Assembly (NCBI RefSeq): GCF_000787835.1
Contig: NZ_BBPP01000017.1
Coordinates: 71,179-110,949, forward strand
Direction of reading: 5' to 3'
DNA from: Streptacidiphilus melanogenes
GTDB lineage: Bacteria > Actinomycetota > Actinomycetes > Streptomycetales > Streptomycetaceae
DNA length: 39,771 bases
Both the position numbers and the translations under genes were made by a program. The notes beneath the pieces were generated by a model. That model worked only from the letters and a program-made list of their open reading frames with translations. It ran no database searches and had not been told where the DNA came from. Shown piece by piece: positions 28,645-35,195 of the stretch (its first letter is position 1; the number at the start of each line of letters is the position of its first letter).

Positions 28645-30651
28645 ATGACGCCACCTCAGGACCCCCCGAACTCCTCGCGCTCCTCGCGCGCCCGCACGAA
28701 ACGTCAGGCGCAGGCCACCCGCCGCGCGTCCTATCCCCAGGCGGACACCTCTTCGGCCTCGACGCCGTCGAAGGCTCCCGACGGCGCGTCAACGCCGCCC
28801 ACAGGGGTCCCACCCGACGCCACGTCACCAGGCAGAAAGAACTCACAGGCAAAGGCGGACAAACGGCCCCACGCGCAGGAGCAGGCCGCGACGGCCACCC
28901 GGGCAGGCGGCGAAAGGCGGCCTTCTGCGGGCACCCGGGTCGGCAGCGCCAAGCGGACGAGCGGCGACAACCGGCCCAGCGGTGGGAAGCAGTCCCCCGG
29001 CGAGAACCGGCCCGGCGCCGAGAAGCAGCCAACCGGTGAGAGCCGGTCCAACGGTGACAAGCGGCCCGGCGGTGACAGGCGGCGGCCCCAGGGCACCCGT
29101 GCCGCCGCCGACAAGCCACGCAGGCCCCCAGCCGTGGGAGAGACCGCCACGCCCGCTCACCCGGCACAGGCCACGACTGCAGCGGCCCGCACCCGCTCGG
29201 CCGACCGGGACAAGGCTGCCCGGAGCACCGCCGGCGGGAACCCCGCCCAGCCCGACACCGCCCAGCCCGACCCCGCCCAGCCCGACGCCGCCCGACCGAG
29301 GTGCACTGAACCCGACGCCGCGTCGGCCGCCGGCATCGGTGACGCGCCGTCCCTGTCCTCGCTGGCACCGGCCCCCATCAGCCCGGGCCGGCACGGAGCC
29401 CTCGGGTCGGGGCATGCCGCGGTGGCCGGGACCCGGAGCGTCGAGGCGGAGGCCGTCGGGCACGCGGCCGGGCGGGAGCCGTCGAACAGCACGCCCGCCG
29501 CATCGGCGTCCGCCGGGGCCTTTCCGCACGTCGCGCCACCCGCTCCCGTCGCCTCCGCCGCGCTCCCTGCGACACGGGAGGCCTTCGACGCGCTGTACGC
29601 GTCGCTCGCACCGGAACTGACCTGGCAGACGTTCCTGCTCACCGTGAACCGCCACCGCGCGGCCCACTGCGTACGGCGGGCATTCCAGCTCGCCTGGACG
29701 AACTGGACGACGGTCAGCGCCGATCCCTCACCCGAGGGCTGGCTCCGTGCCGCCGCCTTCGATCTCGCGCTCTCCCCCTGGCACGGCGGGGGCCCCCGCA
29801 TGCAGCACGCCTTCCGCCTCCCCCGTCTCCGGGCGCAGCGCACCGCCACGGTCGACGTCGACGACGCCGTCGGCCACACACCGGACGCGACGCCGGGCGC
29901 ACAGGACCGCGCTCTGCTGCGGACGCTGATGCGACTGCCTCGTCCCCAGCGCCGGGCCCTGGTCCTGCACGACGTGATCGGCCTGGACTGGGCGCAGACC
30001 GCGGCCGAGGTCGAGGGCAGCACGCCCGTCACGTTCGGGCGCGTCGCCCGCGCCCGTCGCACGATGGCCGAGGCACTGCCGGAGATCGCCGGCCCGGATC
30101 CGGAGGCGGCGGGGTTCGGACGACGGCTCGGCGACCGGCTGCGGGCAGCCGCGGTCCGTGCCTTCGCGAGTACGCCCGAGCAGATCCCGGCCCACGTCAC
30201 CCGCACCCGCGCGCGTCTGCACGACGGCGGGCTGACCCTGGCCGCAGGGGCCCTCGCTCTGGCAACGGCGGCCTTCCTCGGCGCGGGAGCGGTCTTGGGC
30301 ACACCGATGCACCCGGCGGAGCGGCCCGTGGTCCCGCATCCCACTCGCGCCACCATCATGGGCACCGCGAATGACGCGCCGACCGCCGACTTCCAGCCGC
30401 CGAAGGTTCCGGCCCCGCCGATCACCGCCTTCACGACCGGCCCCGGCCTGGTCCAGCAGAGCCAGGACACCTCCGGCGACGCCAAGAAACGGTCCCACAA
30501 GGGCCGCAGGCACCCCGGCCGCCGGGGTGCCCCGGGCAAGCCCGCGGGCCAGGCCAAGCCCGGGGGCCCCGGGCACCCCGGCGCTGCGGGCGGGCACCCA
30601 CAGGGCCACCCGCACCAGCCCCACCCACGAAACGTCACCGCCCTCGACTGA
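28645..30651 (+). CDS. Sigma-factor-like protein with disordered N-terminus and one membrane segment
   Basis: The product (668 aa from ATG 28645) has four parts. Residues 1-310 are disordered, Arg/Lys/Gly/Pro-rich. Residues about 312-385 are helical and resemble a weak ECF sigma region 2 (LYASLAPELTWQ, HRAAHCVRRAF). Residues about 425-485 resemble sigma region 4, with LPRPQRRALVLHDVIGLDW and a helix-turn-helix-like AQTAAEVEGS. One hydrophobic segment (about 530-552) is followed by a Lys/Arg/Gly/Pro-rich tail. Streptomycetes have proteins of this layout near sucCD; whether they still direct RNA polymerase is not known. The open frame extends upstream through a promoter-like region, so ATG 28645 is the better start, although its ribosome binding site is weak. 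Confidence 0.65.
   Translation: MTPPQDPPNSSRSSRARTKRQAQATRRASYPQADTSSASTPSKAPDGASTPPTGVPPDATSPGRKNSQAKADKRPHAQEQAATATRAGGERRPSAGTRVGSAKRTSGDNRPSGGKQSPGENRPGAEKQPTGESRSNGDKRPGGDRRRPQGTRAAADKPRRPPAVGETATPAHPAQATTAAARTRSADRDKAARSTAGGNPAQPDTAQPDPAQPDAARPRCTEPDAASAAGIGDAPSLSSLAPAPISPGRHGALGSGHAAVAGTRSVEAEAVGHAAGREPSNSTPAASASAGAFPHVAPPAPVASAALPATREAFDALYASLAPELTWQTFLLTVNRHRAAHCVRRAFQLAWTNWTTVSADPSPEGWLRAAAFDLALSPWHGGGPRMQHAFRLPRLRAQRTATVDVDDAVGHTPDATPGAQDRALLRTLMRLPRPQRRALVLHDVIGLDWAQTAAEVEGSTPVTFGRVARARRTMAEALPEIAGPDPEAAGFGRRLGDRLRAAAVRAFASTPEQIPAHVTRTRARLHDGGLTLAAGALALATAAFLGAGAVLGTPMHPAERPVVPHPTRATIMGTANDAPTADFQPPKVPAPPITAFTTGPGLVQQSQDTSGDAKKRSHKGRRHPGRRGAPGKPAGQAKPGGPGHPGAAGGHPQGHPHQPHPRNVTALD
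29242..29295 (+). repeat. 15-nt tandem repeat coding for A-Q-P-D units
   Basis: Three to four imperfect 15-nt units (of the type CCCGCCCAGCCCGAC) encode repeated Ala-Gln-Pro-Asp within the disordered arm of the sigma-like protein. Confidence 0.7.
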
Positions 30652-30670
30652 CCGGACCCCGTGCAGGCAA

Positions 30671-30708
30671 AAGGGCCGCCCCCGCGAGCGAACGCGGGGA
30701 CGGCCCTT
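30671..30708. terminator. Bidirectional hairpin terminator between the sigma-like gene and sucD
   Basis: A 16-bp stem with one mismatch (30671-30686 with 30693-30708, loop AGCGAA) begins 20 bases after the plus-strand stop. It starts with AAGGG and ends in CCCTT, so it can serve both the sigma-like gene and the sucC-sucD operon ending at 30765. Confidence 0.85.
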
Positions 30709-30716
30709 CAGCCGGG

Positions 30717-30756
30717 CACTTCAGCACTTCAGCACTTCAGCGCCTCAGCGCCTGGG
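30717..30756. repeat. 8-nt tandem repeat (CACTTCAG) in an intergenic gap
   Basis: Three exact copies of CACTTCAG (30717-30740) are followed by two related units (CGCCTCAG, CGCCTGGG) up to 30756. The array lies between the shared terminator and the sucD stop codon. Confidence 0.85.
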
Positions 30757-30764
30757 TGGCATGC

Positions 30765-31646
30765 TCAGCCGATCAGCTGACGCGCCAGGCGAGCGGTCTC
30801 GGACGGCGTCTTGCCGACCTTGACACCGGCGGCCTCGAGGGCCTCCTTCTTGGCCTGCGCGGTGCCGGAGGAGCCGGAGACGATGGCGCCGGCGTGGCCC
30901 ATGGTCTTGCCCTCGGGCGCGGTGAAGCCCGCCACGTAGCCGACGACCGGCTTGGTGATGTGCTCCTTGATGTACGCGGCCGCACGCTCCTCGGCGTCGC
31001 CGCCGATCTCACCGATCATCACGATGATGTCGGTCTCCGGGTCGTCCTGGAACGCCTGCAGCGCGTCGATGTGGGTGGTGCCGATGACCGGGTCGCCACC
31101 GATGCCGACGGCCGAGGAGAAGCCGATGTCGGACAGCTCGTACATCATCTGGTAGGTCAGGGTGCCGGACTTCGACACCAGACCGATGCGGCCGGCCTTG
31201 GTGATGTCGGCCGGGATGATGCCCGCGTTGGACTGTCCGGGGCTGATCAGGCCCGGGCAGTTCGGACCGATGATGCGGGTCTTGTTGCCCTTCTGGTTGT
31301 TGTAGGCCCAGAAGTTGGCGGTGTCGTGGACCGGCACGCCCTCGGTGATGACGACGGCCAGCGGGATCTCGGCGTCGATGGCCTCGATGACCGCGCTCTT
31401 GGTGAACGCCGGCGGCACGAAGATGACGGAGACGTCTGCGCCGGTGGCCTCGATGGCCTCCTTGACGGTGCCGAAGACGGGCACCTCGGTGCCGTCGACG
31501 TCAACCGTGGTGCCGGCCTTGCGCGGGTTCACGCCACCGACGATGTCGGTGCCGGAGGCGAGCATGCGGCGGGTGTGCTTCATGCCCTCGGAGCCGGTCA
31601 TGCCCTGGACGATGACCTTGCTGTCCTTGGTGAGGAAGATAGCCAT
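30765..31646 (-). CDS. sucD: Succinyl-CoA synthetase (ADP-forming), alpha subunit
   Basis: The product (293 aa) pairs with SucC to convert succinyl-CoA to succinate with substrate-level phosphorylation. The N-terminal CoA-binding Rossmann domain contains VQGMTGSEG, and the phospho-accepting histidine is H251 in [18 protein letters not shown] and [14 protein letters not shown] are further hallmarks. Its start lies 16 bases after the sucC stop, so the two subunits are made from one message. A bidirectional terminator follows the pair. Confidence 0.97.
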   Translation of the reverse strand: MAIFLTKDSKVIVQGMTGSEGMKHTRRMLASGTDIVGGVNPRKAGTTVDVDGTEVPVFGTVKEAIEATGADVSVIFVPPAFTKSAVIEAIDAEIPLAVVITEGVPVHDTANFWAYNNQKGNKTRIIGPNCPGLISPGQSNAGIIPADITKAGRIGLVSKSGTLTYQMMYELSDIGFSSAVGIGGDPVIGTTHIDALQAFQDDPETDIIVMIGEIGGDAEERAAAYIKEHITKPVVGYVAGFTAPEGKTMGHAGAIVSGSSGTAQAKKEALEAAGVKVGKTPSETARLARQLIG

Positions 31647-31662
31647 TTCGGTTCCCCAGCCC

Positions 31663-32838
31663 TTACTTCGCAGCCGCGAGCTCGGCGGCCTTGTCGGCCG
31701 CGCCGTCCATGGTGTCCACCTGCTGCACGAGCGGGTGGTTCGCGTCGGTCAGGATCTTGCGACCCAGCTCGGCGTTGTTGCCGTCCAGACGGACGACCAG
31801 CGGCTTGGTGACCTGCTCGCCCTTGCTGGAGAGCAGCTCCAGCGCCTGGACGATGCCGTTGGCGACCGCGTCGCACGCGGTGATGCCACCGAAGACGTTG
31901 ACGAAGACGGACTTGACGTCCGGGTCGCCCAGGATGATCTCCAGGCCGTTCGCCATGACCTCGGCGGAGGCGCCGCCACCGATGTCGAGGAAGTTGGCGG
32001 GCTTCACGCCACCGTGGTTCTCACCGGCGTAGGCGACGACGTCCAGGGTGCTCATGACGAGACCCGCGCCGTTGCCGATGATGCCGACCTCGCCCTCGAG
32101 CTTGACGTAGTTGAGGCCCTTCTCCTTGGCCTTCGCCTCGAGCGGGTTGGCGGCGGCCTTGTCCTCGAGCGCCTCGTGCTCCGGCTGGCGGAAGTCGGCG
32201 TTCGCGTCCAGGGAGACCTTGCCGTCGAGCGCGATGATCTTGCCGTCACCGGTCTTGACCAGCGGGTTGACCTCGACGAGCAGGGCGTCCTCGGCAATGA
32301 AGACGGTCCACAGCTTCTGCAGGACCTCGGCGACCTGGTCGGCGATCTCGGCCGGGAACTTGGCCGCGGCGACGATCTCGGCGGCCTTGGCCGGGGTCAC
32401 ACCCTCGACGGCGTCGACGGAGATCTTCGCCAGCGCCTCGGGGTTCTCCTCGGCGACGACCTCGATCTCCACGCCACCCTGGACGGAGGCCATGGCCAGG
32501 AAGGTCCGGTTGGTCCGGTCCAGGAGGAAGGAGACGTAGTACTCCTCCTTGATGTCCGCCGTCTGGGCGAGCATCACCTTGTGGACGGTGTGGCCCTTGA
32601 TGTCCATCCCGAGGATGGCCCGGGCCTTCTCCACGGCGTCCGCCGGGTCGGCGGCCAGCTTGACGCCGCCGGCCTTGCCGCGGCCACCGACCTTCACCTG
32701 AGCCTTGACGACCGCGCGGCCGCCCAGGCGCTCGGCGACCGCAGCAGCGGCCTCCGGAGTCTCGATGACTTCACCGTCCAGCACCGGTACACCGTGCTTG
32801 GCGAAGAGGTCCCTCGCCTGGTACTCGAAGAGATCCAC
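31663..32838 (-). CDS. sucC: Succinyl-CoA synthetase (ADP-forming), beta subunit
   Basis: The product (391 aa from GTG 32838) is the nucleotide-binding subunit: an ATP-grasp domain (1-235) opening with the typical [29 protein letters not shown] and VEVNPLV, then a ligase domain with [18 protein letters not shown] and [15 protein letters not shown] lies 9 bases before the GTG. The frame is open upstream, but homologues begin at this residue. It is first in a two-gene operon with sucD. About 205 bases upstream is a CRP-type palindrome that may control it. A PerM, purN and purH group nearby repeats the M. tuberculosis arrangement. Confidence 0.97.
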   Translation of the reverse strand: MDLFEYQARDLFAKHGVPVLDGEVIETPEAAAAVAERLGGRAVVKAQVKVGGRGKAGGVKLAADPADAVEKARAILGMDIKGHTVHKVMLAQTADIKEEYYVSFLLDRTNRTFLAMASVQGGVEIEVVAEENPEALAKISVDAVEGVTPAKAAEIVAAAKFPAEIADQVAEVLQKLWTVFIAEDALLVEVNPLVKTGDGKIIALDGKVSLDANADFRQPEHEALEDKAAANPLEAKAKEKGLNYVKLEGEVGIIGNGAGLVMSTLDVVAYAGENHGGVKPANFLDIGGGASAEVMANGLEIILGDPDVKSVFVNVFGGITACDAVANGIVQALELLSSKGEQVTKPLVVRLDGNNAELGRKILTDANHPLVQQVDTMDGAADKAAELAAAK

Positions 32839-33041
32839 GCGTGTCCGTCCTTGTGATCGCGACTGCTTGTCTTCCCAGCGTGCCGCACGGACCGCTCCGG
32901 CGGGGTACGCGGGTCCTGGCAGGGACCTCGCGTCGGCGCCTTCGCTACGGGGAGCACACGGCGGCGTGGCACGCGGCATGTCCGTCTCGCAGGTTATCCC
33001 TGTCCGAGGGCCGGGGTTCACCAGGGAGCCCTCCCGGGCCG

Positions 33042-33056
33042 GTGATAACCATCACA
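33042..33056. promoter_or_regulatory. CRP-like operator (GTGA-N6-TCACA)
   Basis: The symmetric site GTGATAACCATCACA fits the CRP/FNR-family pattern TGTGA-N6-TCACA with one mismatch at the outer left base, and stands out in GC-rich DNA. It is 204 bases upstream of sucC and 265 bases upstream of the RsbW-like gene, so it could serve either. Confidence 0.4.
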
Positions 33057-33251
33057 ACGAGGGTACGGCGGGGCGGCGGGCAGGCTGCGCCCCGGTTCGA
33101 CCACCGTCCGACACGCCCGGGGCGCCAATCGTTCACCGCCCGGCTGCGGCGTTCGGGCAGCCGTCCGGGCCGGTCCGCGCGGGTCCGAGTCCGCCCGGCG
33201 TGTCCGGAAAGATCGGGATCACCGGAACGGCCCGTGCGACGCGGGCGCGCC

Positions 33252-33260
33252 GGGTATAAC
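33252..33260 (+). promoter_or_regulatory. Candidate -10 element (GGGTAT / TATAAC) for the RsbW-like gene
   Basis: GGGTAT at 33252-33257 fits the -10 of streptomycete stress-sigma (SigB-type) promoters, and TATAAC (33255-33260) could serve as a general -10. The matching upstream half of a SigB promoter was not found at the expected distance. Confidence 0.3.
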
Positions 33261-33320
33261 GGATACGTCACAGCGAACGGTGGGTCGCCGCCACCTGTGC
33301 CTCCTGGAAGCGGACGCACG

Positions 33321-33872
33321 ATGCAGAGCACACACAGACCCGGCCTCGGTCCCGAGCGGACCGAGGAAGCCCCGGAGCCGGACCCCGCACCACCCTCGGC
33401 CCCCTTGCCGAACCGTTCCGCTGCTGCGTGCCCGCCCACGGACTTCTCCCAGCTCGGCACCGCGCGCTCCACCTGGCCGATGGATCGGCAGGCCGCCGCC
33501 ACCTTCGGCGCCGAGGCCGAGTCGGTCACCCGGGCCCGCCAGTTCGTCCGGATCACCGCGGCCATGTGGCGACTGCGCCCCGAGACGCTCGCCGACACCG
33601 AGCTGTGCATGTCCGAACTGGTCGGCAACGCCGTCCGCCACACCTCCAGCCGCCGCCTGCACTGCCGCCTGTGGAGTGCGCGCGGCCTGCTCTTCGTCGA
33701 GGTCGACGACGAGGACGGCGAGGACATCCCCCAGGTCGAGCAACCCGCCGAGGACGACGAGTGCGGCCGCGGCATGCTCCTCATCGACACCTTCGCCGCC
33801 GCCTGGGGCTCGCTCCCCCGCCCCGGCCACGAGGGCAAGACCGTCTGGGCCGCCCTCCGGCTCCCCCGCTGA
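33321..33872 (+). CDS. RsbW-like ATP-binding anti-sigma-type protein
   Basis: The product (183 aa) has a Pro/Glu-rich N-terminus (1-45) and then a GHKL ATPase fold of the HATPase_c_2 class (about 60-180). The N-box is E99-L-V-G-N103 (ELVGNAVRHT) and the glycine-rich lid is C-G-R-G-M (148-152) with the closing GKTVWAALRL. Relatives bind ATP and act as anti-sigma serine kinases or as stand-alone switch proteins; streptomycetes have dozens. No partner antagonist or sigma gene is adjacent. The nearest is the sigma-like gene at 28645, which is not obviously related. GGAAG lies about 10 bases ahead of ATG 33321. Confidence 0.85.
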   Translation: MQSTHRPGLGPERTEEAPEPDPAPPSAPLPNRSAAACPPTDFSQLGTARSTWPMDRQAAATFGAEAESVTRARQFVRITAAMWRLRPETLADTELCMSELVGNAVRHTSSRRLHCRLWSARGLLFVEVDDEDGEDIPQVEQPAEDDECGRGMLLIDTFAAAWGSLPRPGHEGKTVWAALRLPR

Positions 33873-33881
33873 CCCCTCCGG

Positions 33882-33980
33882 ACCCGCGAGCCCTGCCTTC
33901 CCCGGTGAGCTCTGGGAACCCGCGAGCCCTGCCTTCCCGGTGAGCTGCGGGGACCCGCGAGCCCTGCCTTCCCCCGAGTC
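33882..33980. repeat. Three imperfect 36-nt tandem repeats between convergent genes
   Basis: The 19-nt core ACCCGCGAGCCCTGCCTTC recurs exactly at 33882, 33918 and 33953. The first two copies are followed by the related tails CCCGGTGAGCTCTGGGA and CCGGTGAGCTGCGGGG. The array fills most of the 123-base gap between the RsbW-like and VWA genes. No classical hairpin terminator was seen in this gap. Confidence 0.85.
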
Positions 33981-33995
33981 CGGCCCGTACGACGC

Positions 33996-35195
33996 CTACG
34001 GCTCCGGAATCGGCAGCGGGCGCTTCTGCAGAGCGGCGGCCATCACCTCGGGAAACAGGTCCGGCGTGCAGGCGAAGGCGGGGGCGCCGAGGGCGGCCAG
34101 CGCCGCCGCGTGCTCGCGGTCGTAGGCGGGAGCGCCCTCGTCGCTCAGCGCCAGCAGCGCGACGAACTCCACGCCCGCGGCCTTCATCGCCGCGACCCGC
34201 TTGAGCATCTCGTCGCGGATGCCGCCCTCGTAGAGATCGCTGATCAGCACCACCACGGTGTCCGCCGGCCGGGAGATCTTCGACTGGCAGTAGGCCAGCG
34301 CCCGGTTGATGTCCGTTCCCCCGCCGAGTTGGACACCGAACAGCACGTCCACCGGATCCGACAGCTCCTCGGTCAGATCGACGACGGAGGTGTCGAAGAC
34401 CACCAGCCGGATGCGCAGCGACGGCATGGACGCCAGCACGGCCCCGAAGACGGACGAGTGGACGACCGAGGCCGCCATCGAACCGGACTGGTCGATGCAG
34501 AGGATCACCTCCTTCTTCAGCGCCTGCTGCGCCCGCGCGTATCCGACCAGCCGCTCCGGAACGACGGTGCGCTGCTCCGGAAGGTAGTTGCGCAGATTCG
34601 CCCGAATGGTGCGGTCCCAGTCGATGTCGCGGTGCCGCGGCCTGTTCGACCGGGCACTCCGGTCGAGCGCGCCCCCGACCACGGAGCGGGTCTTCGTGGC
34701 GATGCGCCGCTCCAGATCCGCGACCACCTTGCGAACGACGGCGCGGGCCGTCTCCCGCGTCGTCTCCGGCAGCGCCCTGCCGAGGGACATCAGCGTCCCG
34801 ACGAGGTGCACGTCGGGCTCGACCGCCTCCAGCATCTCCGGTTCCATCAGCAGCCGGGTCAGGCCGAGACGTTCGATGGCGTCCTGCTGCATCACCTGGA
34901 CGACGCTGCTCGGGAAGTAGCTGCGGATGTCGCCCAGCCAGCGCGCGACCTGCGGCGCCGATCCACCGAGCCCGCCGCTGCGCGGGCCACCCTCGCCGCG
35001 CGCCGCGTACACGGCGGCCAACGTCCGGTCCATGGTGGCATCCCGGCCGCTCAGCGAGCATCCCGTCCCGTCGGCCTCGCCGCCGAGCACCAGCCGCCAG
35101 CGCCGCAGCTGCTCCTCCCGATCGGCAGACGTGTCGCCACCTGCCGTCGACGTGCCGGGCTCCGGGGTGCGCCCTGTGACTGCGGTGGAGGTCAT
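33996..35195 (-). CDS. VWA (MIDAS) domain protein of the MoxR-DUF5682 operon
   Basis: The product (399 aa) has a helical N-terminal part (about 30-225) and a C-terminal von Willebrand A domain. The metal-binding MIDAS motif is intact: D235-x-S237-x-S239 (CIDQSGSM), followed by GGGTDINRAL and LISDLYEGG. VWA proteins paired with MoxR ATPases act as adaptors or in metal-dependent complex assembly. The start overlaps the DUF5682 stop by 4 bases (ATGA), and AGGAAGGA is just upstream, so translation is tightly coupled. It is the last gene of the three-gene unit. Its specific target is unknown. Confidence 0.88.
   Translation of the reverse strand: MTSTAVTGRTPEPGTSTAGGDTSADREEQLRRWRLVLGGEADGTGCSLSGRDATMDRTLAAVYAARGEGGPRSGGLGGSAPQVARWLGDIRSYFPSSVVQVMQQDAIERLGLTRLLMEPEMLEAVEPDVHLVGTLMSLGRALPETTRETARAVVRKVVADLERRIATKTRSVVGGALDRSARSNRPRHRDIDWDRTIRANLRNYLPEQRTVVPERLVGYARAQQALKKEVILCIDQSGSMAASVVHSSVFGAVLASMPSLRIRLVVFDTSVVDLTEELSDPVDVLFGVQLGGGTDINRALAYCQSKISRPADTVVVLISDLYEGGIRDEMLKRVAAMKAAGVEFVALLALSDEGAPAYDREHAAALAALGAPAFACTPDLFPEVMAAALQKRPLPIPEP

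Larger units (their letters stand above)
32839..33320. other. Intergenic region between divergent sucC and an RsbW-like gene
   Basis: These 482 bases contain no gene I can support, although a plus-strand frame is open across them. They hold a CRP-type palindrome (33042-33056), a 7-bp inverted pair GGTTATC (32992-32998) and GATAACC (33044-33050), and a GGGTAT/TATAAC promoter-like element near 33252-33260. Confidence 0.5.

Noticed and set aside
32841..33320. Plus-strand coding sequence upstream of the RsbW-like gene
   Set aside because: The frame is open but has no ribosome binding site or domain and contains regulatory-looking AT-rich elements.
33882..33980. CRISPR array
   Set aside because: Only three imperfect 36-base units with a 19-base core and no unique spacers of typical length; no cas genes nearby.
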